Assembly (NCBI GenBank): GCA_025055115.1
Contig: JANWYJ010000075.1
Span: 1 to 64,000, forward strand
Reading direction: 5' to 3'
Origin: Gemmata sp.
GTDB lineage: Bacteria > Planctomycetota > Planctomycetia > Gemmatales > Gemmataceae
Length of the DNA: 64,000 nt
Shown here piece after piece: positions 25,877 through 34,028 of this stretch. Numbering within the stretch: position 1 is the stretch's first letter; every line of letters starts with the position of its first letter. A program made the position numbers and the translations under genes. The notes beneath the pieces are model-generated. The model was not told the origin of the DNA. It saw only the letters and a program-made list of their open reading frames with translations, and searched no databases.

Positions 25877-25964
25877 GTCGGATGGAATGCTCGCCCGCTC
25901 ACCGTCTCCCAGGGAGCATTCCCGCACCGTTTTGCGCTCGCCCAGCCTCGGCCGGCCATCCGAC
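25877..25964 (+). ncRNA. Candidate structured RNA downstream of infC
   Basis: GTCGGATGG (25877-25885) pairs exactly with CCATCCGAC (25956-25964). Inside, AATGCTC (25886-25892) pairs with GAGCATT (25914-25920); the flanking bases could extend that stem in an alternative fold. Two perfect nested helices of 9 and 7 bp in 88 bases suggest a folded RNA. GCTCGCCC recurs three times across 25829-25950. I do not recognise a known family. Confidence 0.35.
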
Positions 25965-26059
25965 GCTTTGTTGTGGAAGGTCATAGGGCATTTTTGTTCA
26001 GAATACGTCGAGTCCGGTCAATGTCAATCGTGTGGAGGGGCAAACCGATCCTGAGCTAG

Positions 26060-26173
26060 GCTGTCGGTTTCTTTTGTTGCCTTGTCCGACGCGAGAAACG
26101 CTGGTGGGAGTCGAAGAGCCGTCGGTTTCTCGTGTTGCTGTTTCCGACGGGAGAAACGCTGGTGGGAGTCGAA
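26060..26173. repeat. 56-bp repeat copying the 3' end of the tRNA-Cys-like gene
   Basis: The 56 bases at 26118-26173 contain the last 20 bases of the tRNA-Cys-like gene and its downstream flank. They recur at 26060-26115 with 49 of 56 identical, an offset of 58. The flank can pair GTCGG with CCGAC in both copies. Confidence 0.9.
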
Positions 26174-26223
26174 CCCACGTCGCGGTGCTTTGCAGGCAAC
26201 CGACCGGGCCGCCGGACAGCGTC
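26154..26223 (-). tRNA. tRNA-Cys(GCA)-like gene with an atypical D arm
   Basis: On the minus strand: acceptor GACGCTG (26223-26217) with CAGCGTT (26161-26155), seven pairs including G-U at 1-72; discriminator T at 26154, as expected for tRNA-Cys; T arm GTGGG-TTCGACT-CCCAC (26178-26162); anticodon loop CTGCAAA with GCA at 26193-26191 and a 5-bp stem having one mismatch. The D region is only 16 bases, TCCGGCGGCCCGGTCG, giving a 4-bp CCGG/CCGG stem and a 4-base loop. A14 and A21 are absent. It may be a divergent functional tRNA or a decaying one. Confidence 0.45.
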
Positions 26224-26272
26224 ACCACGCCCCCACCGCCGGTCTGGTTTGAAACAGCCGCGGCGGGGGAAG

Positions 26273-26343
26273 TGTCCTCGCGAGGAATTGAACCTCGTCC
26301 GCGACCTTCGCAGAGTCGCATGCCTCCATCACAACCCGAGGAC
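26273..26343 (-). tRNA. tRNA-Arg(GCG)-like gene with a weak D arm
   Basis: On the minus strand: a perfect 7-bp acceptor GTCCTCG/CGAGGAC (26343-26337 with 26280-26274), discriminator A (26273), T arm CGAGG-TTCAATT-CCTCG, anticodon arm CGACT-CTGCGAA-GGTCG with anticodon GCG (26311-26309). The 18-base D region allows only a 3-bp stem (TGT/GCA) but keeps A, GG and A in loop places that suit A14, G18G19 and A21. U8 is missing at the usual place. Anticodon GCG for Arg is uncommon in bacteria, which normally use ACG. It lies 49 bases upstream of the Cys-like gene. Confidence 0.45.
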
Positions 26344-26443
26344 GGAACGATTTCATCCACTCAGACACCCGATCAGCGGTTGTGGTTCGTACAAAACCGA
26401 ATGGATGGCATCGTCGGGGAATTGGCAGCAGGTCCGCCAGAGC

Positions 26444-26538
26444 GGAGAGCACCATCCTCTGGCCTGCGCGCTCCAAAGAGAACCTGGCAAAAGGAAAAAC
26501 GATTCATCGTGACAATGGAGAGCACGATTCTCTGGCCT
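26444..26538. repeat. Direct repeat pair, 22 bp, offset 73
   Basis: GGAGAGCAC, two changed bases, then CTCTGGCCT occurs at 26444-26465 and 26517-26538 (20 of 22 identical). The rest of 26344-26591 shows no gene. Confidence 0.82.
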
Positions 26539-26591
26539 TGGGGCTTCAGCACTTTGCCGTCGCGTTTCTGCAAAAGCTCCAGGGAGAGCCG

Positions 26592-27722
26592 CTATGCAAA
26601 ACGGCGGACGGAGAAGAACCGCATGTCGGAGCTGAAGCGGCCCTGGGCCACGCCTTCGGCCAGAATTTCTCCCACCATGGGAGCGAACTTGAATCCATGC
26701 CCACTGAAACCACAGGCGACCCACACCGGCGGATAGGCTGGGTGCTGGTCGATGACAAAGTGACGATCCGGTGTGAGTGTATACATGCACACTTGGGCCT
26801 GCGTCTGGGGGCCAACCCCCGGGAGAAAGCGATCGAGAAATTGGCGAATCGGTCGTTCATCGTCGGCTGTCGTGGTCCAATCGACCTGATCGGGGCTATC
26901 CCATTCGGGCGCGTTGTAGTGCCGCGCCACTTTGATGCCGCAGCGGTCAATCGCTGGTAAGCCGTAGTACGGACCATCGGCCACATCGGCCAGGAAGATG
27001 GGAAACCGATCGCGACGGAACTGGGCGGCTTGCGAACGCACATCGAACCACAAGAGTACTTGCCGCATCACCCGCAGCGGTACGCCCAAGTCGGCTAACA
27101 ACCGCGTGGCCCATGCCCCGGCGGTCACGACCAGCTGGGCTGCCTGGTAGGTACCGCGTTCGGTCGTGACTTCGACGCCTGAGCCAAGCACATGCCATCG
27201 TTGCACTGGTTCGTGGGCATGAATTTCGGCCCCCCATGCGACGGCGGCGTGAATCTGCGCTCGCACGCACTCTTCCACGAAGAGGAAACCGGCCGCCTGT
27301 TCGAGAACCCCTTGCCAATCGGCGGGGAACCGAAAGGCGGGGAAGCGGCGGTTGATGGCACTTCCCGAGAGTTCTTCCGCGGTGAGCCGGTGTTGTTGCA
27401 CCGAGCGACGAACGCCGCGCACATGTTCGCTGTCGGGCGGACCCACATTGAGGCAGGCGCATTCGGTCAGCAGATGCCGTCCGGTGAATTGTTCCAGGTC
27501 GTACCACTTTTCAAAGGCGCGTTGAACCAACGGCACATATTCAGGACCTTCGGCGTAGGCAGTGCGGATGATGCGCGTCTGCCCGTGGGAGCTGCCGCGG
27601 GAATGGACCAGTTCGAATTGTTCTAAGCCCAACACGCGCAGCCCGCGTCGGGCCAGTTCATAGCAAGCGGCCGAACCCATCCCCCCCACGCCGACAACAA
27701 TTACGTCGAATGTGGCCGCCAT
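26592..27722 (-). CDS. solA: N-methyl-L-tryptophan oxidase/monomeric sarcosine oxidase family protein
   Basis: 376 residues, the usual size for SolA/MSOX, flavoenzymes that carry covalent FAD and oxidise N-methyl amino acids, releasing H2O2. The N-terminal FAD motif is VVGVGGMGSAACYELARRG; next is LEQFELVHSRGSSHGQTRIIR, a strong family signature (the SSHG region contacts FAD). The C-terminus has CMYTLTPDRHFVID and VWVACGFSGHGFKFAPMVGEILAE, typical of the family; CM in the first of these is where the covalent flavin cysteine sits in MSOX. The exact substrate cannot be read from sequence, but the nearby kynurenine-pathway-like genes fit tryptophan-derived compounds. Confidence 0.88.
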   Translation of the reverse strand: MAATFDVIVVGVGGMGSAACYELARRGLRVLGLEQFELVHSRGSSHGQTRIIRTAYAEGPEYVPLVQRAFEKWYDLEQFTGRHLLTECACLNVGPPDSEHVRGVRRSVQQHRLTAEELSGSAINRRFPAFRFPADWQGVLEQAAGFLFVEECVRAQIHAAVAWGAEIHAHEPVQRWHVLGSGVEVTTERGTYQAAQLVVTAGAWATRLLADLGVPLRVMRQVLLWFDVRSQAAQFRRDRFPIFLADVADGPYYGLPAIDRCGIKVARHYNAPEWDSPDQVDWTTTADDERPIRQFLDRFLPGVGPQTQAQVCMYTLTPDRHFVIDQHPAYPPVWVACGFSGHGFKFAPMVGEILAEGVAQGRFSSDMRFFSVRRFA

Positions 27723-27878
27723 GATAGCAAGTCCTTATCGGAAAAGCCGTTCCAAGAGATTATCAACAGGCCCTGACGGAAGTTCCCGAAAGTCCCAAGG
27801 TTCTTTTTATACTGGCGAGAACGTATCTATGTTCAGAGATGCCTGGCGCAAGTTCACAGTGCCAGGTGGTTTGAGGAT

Positions 27879-30167
27879 ATGGGAGCGATTGTCGCCGTGA
27901 ATGACCTCGGGTCCACGCCCCTGATGAGCGACGCGGAATGCGAAGCGGCGCGTCGGTTGAGCCTGCGGGGGGGGCGGCCGCCGGTTAAGGTGCCCGGCTA
28001 CGAGAACGAGCAGTTCCTCGGTCATGGGGCCTATGGTGAAGTGTGGACGGCCACAAACCGCAATAGCGGTCGGCGGGTGGCGATCAAGTACTTCACCCGA
28101 CGCGGGGGGATGGATTGGGCCTCCTTGGCCCGCGAAGTGGAGAAATTGCGGTATCTCTTCTCCGATCGCTACGTCGTGCAACTGTTGGAAGTCGGTTGGG
28201 AGGCCGACCCGCCCTACTATGTGATGGAATACATGGAGAACGGCTCTCTGGAAGAGAGGCTCCAGAAGACGCCGCTGTCGGTCGATGAAGCCGTCACCAT
28301 TTTCCGCGAAGTGGCCATTGCTCTGGTTCACGCCCACGATAAAGGGATTTTGCACTGCGACCTGAAACCAGCCAATATCTTGCTCGATCATCACCACAAA
28401 CCGCGACTGGCCGATTTTGGCCAGTCACGGCTGACCCACGAAATGTCGCCAGCGCTGGGTACGCTCTTTTACATGGCCCCCGAGCAAGCGGACCTCAAGG
28501 CCACACCCGATGCCCGGTGGGATGTTTACGCTCTGGGGGCCGTGATGTACCGCATGCTCACCGGTGCTCCGCCGCATCGGGATGAACCCGGGGCGGAACA
28601 ACTGACGTCGGCCGGTTCGTTAGAAGCCCAGCTGGCGGCCTATCGCCAATTCATCCTGAATGCCCCACGTCCGCAAGCGCACCGATCCGTGCCCGGGGTT
28701 GATGCCGGCCTGGCTGCCATCATCGACCGTTGCCTCGAAACCCATCCCAATAAGCGTTTTCCCAACCCCCAAGCGGTGTTGGTGGCCCTCGATGCCTGGA
28801 GCCTGCAACGGGTCCGCATACCACTGCTTTGGGTGACGGGCCTGACGTTCGCCTGGGTTTTCGTAGCGTTGGCCGTGTTGGGCCAGTACCTGTTCCGAAC
28901 AACGGTCAATACCGCCGAACAGGGTGTGGTGAACGGTACCCGCGAAGGGAACCGTTTCGCGGCCCAATCGGAAGCCAAACAAATCGCTGCCCAAATCCAA
29001 CTCCGTTGGCTGCAACTGGAATCGGCAGCCCGCAATGCCCAACTCCGGGAACTCTTGGCCCAAGGCGGGGCTTTTGCTACCGAAGCCGCCTTAGGTCGGC
29101 AACTCGACCAATTCCTGGCCCAACGCAAAGAACGCGGGGACAAACAATTTCCCGAAGGTGAAAAATCGGCCCTGTGGTTTGCCCATACCGCGGACGGCTA
29201 CCAACGTGGCAGTGCGCCGCCATCGGAATTTGGCCGCAACGTTTATCGCGGCTATCGTGATTACTTCCATGGTTTAGGCGAATACCCACCCCGGGAACCG
29301 CCACCACCAGGGATTGTGCGCAAACCGCATCGTTCCGTCGCGTATCGCCGCGATCGACCCGACGACAAAGGCATTTGGTCGGTCGCATTCACCGTCCCAG
29401 TGTTGAGCGAAGACCCGGTTCCCCAACCGCTGGGCATTGTTGGCATGACTATCACACTGGCCAACCTTCCCACCGACCACACGGATCGTTATACTGTACT
29501 AGTGGATACTCGACCGGATGCCAAAAATGGCCGCCGAGGCCTGATTTTGCGGCATCCTTATTGGGCCACAATGCGGGATGAACCGAATCCGCCCCTTTAC
29601 TATGCCGAGGAGGTGGTGAAATGGGCTGATCAAGCTCGGGAACGGAACGATAATGACCTGCCCTTCGAGGCCGGTGCCCGTTACATCGACCCGGTGTCGG
29701 TCAGTACCGAAACCACGCCCGGCCTGAAGGAGTACGCGGGCGAGTGGCTAGCGTCTGTGCATCGGGTGTTGGTCGGACCCGACCAGATTGATACCGGCTG
29801 GGTGGTGTTGGTGCAAGAACGGCGGGACGTGGCCCTGCAGCCAGTGCGCGACTTGCAGTGGCGGTTGGGCTACGTGGGTTTAGGAGCCACCGTGATTGTC
29901 GCGGTGCTGATGGTACTCATGTGGGCGGGGATGATTGTGGTGATGGACCCTACACCCCGTTCGCCGGTGACACGTTGGCTGCGTCGCTGGGCGGGCCTAC
30001 CCACAGGCGGCAGTGGTAGCACCTTGACCACTCCCCTCACCCCTCGAGGCAGTTCGCTCCAAGGGGCGAACACCCCTCGCGAGCGTGTCACTGCCACGGC
30101 TGGAATGGCGGCTCTTTCTCCAGCGGCAGCGAGGTCTTCAGCCGAAAGAACCGGCAATTCCCCATGA
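27879..30167 (+). CDS. Membrane-anchored Ser/Thr protein kinase with large sensor domain
   Basis: 762 residues. The N-terminal kinase domain (about 40-300) has a glycine loop LGHGAYGEVW, the ATP lysine K70 (VAIKYF), the catalytic loop HCDLKPANILLD (D161), DFGQSR and an APE-like APEQAD. HCD replaces HRD, so it is a non-RD kinase. A first transmembrane helix (about 313-338), a 320-residue soluble domain and a second helix (about 663-689) follow. The soluble part, with a long helix (QIAAQIQLRWLQLESAARNAQLRELLAQ) and YRGYRDYFHGLGEYP...IWSVAFTVPVLSEDPVPQPLGIVGMTI, resembles a dCache sensor. It probably couples an external ligand to cytoplasmic phosphorylation. An ATG at 27924 is an alternative start. 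Confidence 0.92.
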   Translation: MGAIVAVNDLGSTPLMSDAECEAARRLSLRGGRPPVKVPGYENEQFLGHGAYGEVWTATNRNSGRRVAIKYFTRRGGMDWASLAREVEKLRYLFSDRYVVQLLEVGWEADPPYYVMEYMENGSLEERLQKTPLSVDEAVTIFREVAIALVHAHDKGILHCDLKPANILLDHHHKPRLADFGQSRLTHEMSPALGTLFYMAPEQADLKATPDARWDVYALGAVMYRMLTGAPPHRDEPGAEQLTSAGSLEAQLAAYRQFILNAPRPQAHRSVPGVDAGLAAIIDRCLETHPNKRFPNPQAVLVALDAWSLQRVRIPLLWVTGLTFAWVFVALAVLGQYLFRTTVNTAEQGVVNGTREGNRFAAQSEAKQIAAQIQLRWLQLESAARNAQLRELLAQGGAFATEAALGRQLDQFLAQRKERGDKQFPEGEKSALWFAHTADGYQRGSAPPSEFGRNVYRGYRDYFHGLGEYPPREPPPPGIVRKPHRSVAYRRDRPDDKGIWSVAFTVPVLSEDPVPQPLGIVGMTITLANLPTDHTDRYTVLVDTRPDAKNGRRGLILRHPYWATMRDEPNPPLYYAEEVVKWADQARERNDNDLPFEAGARYIDPVSVSTETTPGLKEYAGEWLASVHRVLVGPDQIDTGWVVLVQERRDVALQPVRDLQWRLGYVGLGATVIVAVLMVLMWAGMIVVMDPTPRSPVTRWLRRWAGLPTGGSGSTLTTPLTPRGSSLQGANTPRERVTATAGMAALSPAAARSSAERTGNSP

Positions 30168-30316
30168 ACTTCCCGTTCAACCGTTGGAAGTGGGCCGGTT
30201 TGGTTAGAGCCTGCTGGTCCCATCCGAGGAAACCCGCGGTCGAAAAGCCGTGCCTCTTCGAGGGGGGGCGGCGGTGCGGGGAGTATCAGACGGGCAAACC
30301 CTCGTCCGCAATGCCG

Positions 30317-31036
30317 TTAGTCTTCGCCTGGATACAAGATCGGGCGCGAGGGTACTGCGTCGGTCAGGATGTGCGGGGTTTCGATGGTCAGCCGATAGCG
30401 GCCATCGGCTACGGATTCAGGTACGAAGATCAGTTCGGTGATCGTCCGTTGGCAAGCATCGGGGTCTGGTAGAGCCGTGGAACCCGGTGGCATGTCCCAA
30501 AAGATGCGGTGGGCTTGGAGTAGACCATTGTCGTAGAGGGGATCGACCGAGGGTAGATCGACAAGCAGATGCTTGACGCCACGAGAACGAATGACGTGCA
30601 TCGCTGCGGCGGTGAAGTAGGGGGTTGTGGCGTTTTCCCAACGCCGGGTGCGTTTTGTGGCGTCGTTGGGTAGTGTTCGCACCACCAGGGCTTCGATGGG
30701 TTCGCCGTCCAGTGCTTCGGCGAGGATTTCCCGACCGCGCGGCTGGACGGAAACGAGTTCGCAGGGGGTTGCCTGTGGCAGAGTCACCGCGGCGATGAAA
30801 AAGCGTTCGCGCGTCAGGTGTCCGACACTCTCGGTATGGGTCGTCTGACCGTGGGGGATCAGTTGCCAAACGTCGCAGTTGACGGCGCCGCCGCGAGCAA
30901 CTTCGAGCGTAAAGCCTTCGCTGGAATACGGTTGCGCCGTAGCGGCCGGCACGCCGTAGGCGTTGGGCTGAGGTCCGTGGAAGTCCAGGGGAATCGACAG
31001 ATCAACACCGCGACTTGGTATATGCAGCGGCTTCAT
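30317..31036 (-). CDS. Kynurenine formamidase-like cyclase-family protein
   Basis: 239 residues from ATG at 31036 with GGAGGTAGCCC upstream. It belongs to the cyclase/KynB metal-hydrolase family: DLSIPLDFHGPQPNAYG near the N-terminus, a metal site region PHGQTTHTESVGH (family HxGTHxDxPxH with several substitutions), and GVKHLLVDLPSVDPLYDNGLLQAHRIFWD later. KynB hydrolyses N-formylkynurenine to kynurenine. Because the metal motif is altered, activity should be treated as uncertain. The next gene downstream (128 bases) is ACMSD-like, supporting a kynurenine-pathway role. A copy of this gene's start signals lies 73 bases upstream. Confidence 0.75.
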   Translation of the reverse strand: MKPLHIPSRGVDLSIPLDFHGPQPNAYGVPAATAQPYSSEGFTLEVARGGAVNCDVWQLIPHGQTTHTESVGHLTRERFFIAAVTLPQATPCELVSVQPRGREILAEALDGEPIEALVVRTLPNDATKRTRRWENATTPYFTAAAMHVIRSRGVKHLLVDLPSVDPLYDNGLLQAHRIFWDMPPGSTALPDPDACQRTITELIFVPESVADGRYRLTIETPHILTDAVPSRPILYPGED

Positions 31037-31109
31037 GGGCTACCTCCAACGGCCAATTCAAGAGTCTACTGAAGCCGTTACCGTTGCTGTGGTCACGCCG
31101 CGGCTTCAT
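31002..31109 (-). CDS. Possible 35-codon upstream ORF overlapping the cyclase start
   Basis: The duplicated initiation region (GGGAGGGCAGCCC-ATG-AAG-CCG) at 31109 opens a 35-codon frame, MKPRRDHSNGNGFSRLL..., ending at TGA 31002, 35 bases inside the cyclase gene in another frame. It has a ribosome binding site as good as the gene's own. It may be a leader peptide or merely a by-product of the duplication. Confidence 0.3.
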   Translation of the reverse strand: MKPRRDHSNGNGFSRLLNWPLEVAHEAAAYTKSRC

Positions 31110-31114
31110 GGGCT
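31027..31114. repeat. Duplicated translation start region of the cyclase gene, offset 73
   Basis: GCGGCTTCATGGGCT at 31027-31041 (start codon CAT on the minus strand at 31034-31036, plus three codons) recurs exactly at 31100-31114. Similarity continues through the ribosome binding site with one inserted base. Confidence 0.88.
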
Positions 31115-31163
31115 GCCCTCCCACGGCCACTGGCGGAAAAGCGCGTACCAGGTTGCGCATGGG

Positions 31164-32174
31164 CTACTCGAACCACTCGGGAGCGACATTGAGCCAACGG
31201 CACGCCGTGCGGAAGAATAAGTCTTCCTGCACCGCGTGGGGCAAGTTCATCGAGCGAATCAAAGCCCCAGGAGGGCTTTCCCCTAAGGGGAAGGGATAGT
31301 CGCTCCCCAACGCGATGCGCTCCGAACCCATCACGTCCAACAGATACTGCAAGGCCCGTGGGTCGTGGACAAGAGCATCGACATAAATTCGCCGCAAGTA
31401 GGAGCGCGGATTGACCGAGTTATGAATCGCGCAAAGGTCCGGGCGGCAGTGGAAGCCGTGTTCGATGCGGCCGATCGTCGCTGGGAACGAACCGCCACCG
31501 TGGGCAAAGGCGATGCGGAGCTTCGGGACCTTTTCCAGCACTCCCCCGAAGATCAGCGAGACGATCGCCCGTGTCGTTTCGGCCGGCATCCCGACCAACC
31601 ACGGCATCCAGTACTGATTCAATTCCTGTTGGCCGAACATCTCCCAGGGGTGAACAAAGACGGCAGCCTCCAATTCTTCGGCCCGTTGGAAAACCGGGAG
31701 AAACTCCGTCGCGTTGAGATTGCGTTGATTGACGTTGGAACCAATCTGCACACCCCGCAAACCCAATTCGCGGACACAGCGTTCCAGTTCGCGAATCGCC
31801 AACTCCGGCGCTTGCATCGGCAAGGTGCCCAACCCGACGAATCGTCGGGGGTACTTGCGGACTACATCGGCCAGATGGTCGTTGAGGAATTGGGCGATCT
31901 GGTAACCATGATCCGGGCGTGTCCAATAACTGAACATCACCGGCACGGTACTGAGAACTTGGACGCGAACCCCATGGGCTTCACACTCGGCGAGGCGTGT
32001 CTCGGCACTCCAGCAGTTGGCCTCAATTTCGCGGAAGACTTGGCCATCAATCTTCATCTGAGCACATCCCGGGCGGTGGTGCGCCAACTCAACAAAGCCG
32101 CCATAGCCGAACCGCTCGGCCCAACGCGGCAGTCGCTCAGGCAGAATGTGCGTGTGAATATCAATAACCAACAT
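31164..32174 (-). CDS. Amidohydrolase, ACMSD-like
   Basis: 336 residues from the ATG at 32174; the longer frame to 32261 has no family-like sequence. The fold is an amidohydrolase barrel with the metal ligands visible: HTH (VIDIHTHILPER), a middle histidine in VFVHPWEMFG, AHGGGSFPATIGR and the aspartate of LGSDYPFPLGE. The middle region (FVGLGTLPMQAPELAIRELERCVRELGLRGVQIGSNVNQRNL) is typical of 2-amino-3-carboxymuconate-6-semialdehyde decarboxylase, which works late in tryptophan/kynurenine and nitrobenzoate breakdown. Related decarboxylases look similar, so the exact substrate is inferred from the family and the cyclase neighbour. Confidence 0.85.
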   Translation of the reverse strand: MLVIDIHTHILPERLPRWAERFGYGGFVELAHHRPGCAQMKIDGQVFREIEANCWSAETRLAECEAHGVRVQVLSTVPVMFSYWTRPDHGYQIAQFLNDHLADVVRKYPRRFVGLGTLPMQAPELAIRELERCVRELGLRGVQIGSNVNQRNLNATEFLPVFQRAEELEAAVFVHPWEMFGQQELNQYWMPWLVGMPAETTRAIVSLIFGGVLEKVPKLRIAFAHGGGSFPATIGRIEHGFHCRPDLCAIHNSVNPRSYLRRIYVDALVHDPRALQYLLDVMGSERIALGSDYPFPLGESPPGALIRSMNLPHAVQEDLFFRTACRWLNVAPEWFE

Positions 32175-32279
32175 GACGCCAACCGTTGGGCGACAGGAAG
32201 AGAACCGCCGTGCGTGCCGCTCCGCGCCGATTGGAAACGACGGATGCGGCTTTCGCTGCATTGTACCCGGGTCGAGCCT

Positions 32280-32669
32280 TCAACGCCGTGTGAGTACGAA
32301 ACGCCCATAATCCCGCGGGCTAGTGAACGTGGCCTGGAAGTGCGTGGGCGAAACGACCGCCGTGCTGCGGAACGTTCCACGCCAGCCCAAACGCCGCTCC
32401 GTAGCCAGAATCACGACATCGTCGCCCCAACCCACAACCTGCATCGTGGCGTTGTAGCGAAACGGAATGATCTTCGCGAACCGACCACTGAACGTGACGC
32501 GATAAGTGGCGTCATCCTGTGGCCGGACAGAGGCCCGCAGCGGGCCGCGATGGCCGTTGAAGTCGCTGACCCAATACCCGGACCAATGGCCGTTGATATT
32601 CGGGGGCTGACTGCTTCCAACAGCTGGCCATAACAGCACGCATCCAAGGCAAGCGACCAAGTGTTTCAT
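32280..32669 (-). CDS. Small secreted protein of unknown function
   Basis: 129 residues with a clear signal peptide (MKHLVACLGCVLLWPAVGSSQ). The mature part is a compact beta-rich domain: NINGHWSGYWVSDFNGHRGPLRASVRPQDDATYRVTFSGRFAKIIPFRYNATM..., ending YGRFVLTRR. Alternating hydrophobic strands and G-x-W turns suggest a small barrel, a type common in planctomycete exported proteins. I do not know a function. It lies 105 bases upstream of the ACMSD-like gene on the same strand and is divergent from the sialidase. Confidence 0.75.
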   Translation of the reverse strand: MKHLVACLGCVLLWPAVGSSQPPNINGHWSGYWVSDFNGHRGPLRASVRPQDDATYRVTFSGRFAKIIPFRYNATMQVVGWGDDVVILATERRLGWRGTFRSTAVVSPTHFQATFTSPRDYGRFVLTRR

Positions 32670-32841
32670 CCTCGGCTCCTCGTCATCGAGTCGGTGGCTC
32701 TCACTTGCACCGTCGTTGGTTTCCTGTTGTCGATTTCACCGTCGGCAACGTTTTTGTCGAGGCTTTTTTTGTTTGCTGGTGTGTGCGAGAGGGGGTTAAA
32801 CTGCGTTTGGTAGCGGTTTTACGCTGTTTGGGAGGATTCTG

Positions 32842-34023
32842 ATGCAACGCGTCGCCATCCTTTTGGCCAGTTGGTTCATCGTGTCGCCACTAGCGGGAGC
32901 CGAACCGGAAAAAATCGACCTCTTTGAGGCCAATACCCACGACTACGCCATCTACCGCATCCCCGGGATAGTTGTGACCAAGGCCAACACCATCCTGGCC
33001 TATTGTGAAGCCAGAAAATCGGCCAGCGATTGGGGAACGATCGACCTGCTGATGCGCCGCAGTACCGATGGGGGAAAAACGTGGAGCCAACCAACCAAAA
33101 TCGCGGAAGCCCCCGGGCCAATCCAACGCAATCCGGTGGCAGTCGAGAAGAAGCTCGCGAAAAACGACGACGTTACGTACAACAACCCCGTGATGATCGC
33201 CGATGCCTCGGGTGCGGTTCACTTCCTCTTTTGTGTCGAATACATGCGCTGTTTCTACAGCCGCAGTGATGACGACGGCCGAACCTGGACTCAACCGACC
33301 GAAATCACCGCGTCCGCGTTTGATCCCTGGAAGAAACAGCACAACTGGAAAGTGATTGCCACCGGCCCCGGTCATGGCATTCAGCTCCGATCGGGGCGCT
33401 TGGTCGTACCCGTGTGGTTATCGCTGGGCACCGGGGCCGGCGGCCATGGGGATAGTGTCAGTGCCACCATTTATAGCGACGACGGTGGCAAAACGTGGAA
33501 ACCCGGGGACATTGCCATACCCAACACCAAGGATTGGAAGGACCCCAACGAATGCTGTGTTGCGGAACTGTCGGATGGCCGGGTGATGCTCAATGCGCGC
33601 AGCCGGTCGACAACTCATCGTCGCCTTGTCACCCTCAGCCCCGACGGTGCCACACAATGGAGCCGCCCCCGCTTCGACGATACCTTGGTGGAACCCATCT
33701 GCATGGGCAGCTTATTAGCAATTCCGGGCAAGAAAGTGTTGCTCTTCAGCAATCCCGACAATCTCAGCAAAAGGAATGTCGAAGACCCCACCCCCGGCAC
33801 CGGCCGCGACCGCAAAAACCTCACCGTCCGGCTCAGCGACGACGACGGCCAAACCTGGTCGGCGCAACGCACGATCGAAAGCGGTTTCAGTGCCTACTCC
33901 GACCTGGCGGTTCTCCGCGACGGTACGGTGTTGATCTTCTACGAGCGCGGCAGCGACAAGCGACCGGCCTACGGGCGGTTGACGGTCGCCCGTTTCACGG
34001 TGGATTGGCTGAAGTCGAAATAG
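32842..34023 (+). CDS. Secreted exo-sialidase (BNR/Asp-box neuraminidase)
   Basis: 393 residues with a signal peptide (VAILLASWFIVSPLAGA). A six-bladed sialidase propeller is indicated by the N-terminal arginine motif YRIPGIV and four Asp boxes: STDGGKTW, SDDDGRTW, SDDGGKTW and SDDDGQTW. Further catalytic-site features are the glutamate/tyrosine parts of the C-terminal half (SGFSAYSDLAVLRDGTVLIFYERG). It should remove terminal sialic acids or related sugars from glycans outside the cytoplasm, in keeping with planctomycete polysaccharide feeding. GGGAGGATTCTG precedes the ATG. Confidence 0.93.
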   Translation: MQRVAILLASWFIVSPLAGAEPEKIDLFEANTHDYAIYRIPGIVVTKANTILAYCEARKSASDWGTIDLLMRRSTDGGKTWSQPTKIAEAPGPIQRNPVAVEKKLAKNDDVTYNNPVMIADASGAVHFLFCVEYMRCFYSRSDDDGRTWTQPTEITASAFDPWKKQHNWKVIATGPGHGIQLRSGRLVVPVWLSLGTGAGGHGDSVSATIYSDDGGKTWKPGDIAIPNTKDWKDPNECCVAELSDGRVMLNARSRSTTHRRLVTLSPDGATQWSRPRFDDTLVEPICMGSLLAIPGKKVLLFSNPDNLSKRNVEDPTPGTGRDRKNLTVRLSDDDGQTWSAQRTIESGFSAYSDLAVLRDGTVLIFYERGSDKRPAYGRLTVARFTVDWLKSK

Positions 34024-34028
34024 GGCCA

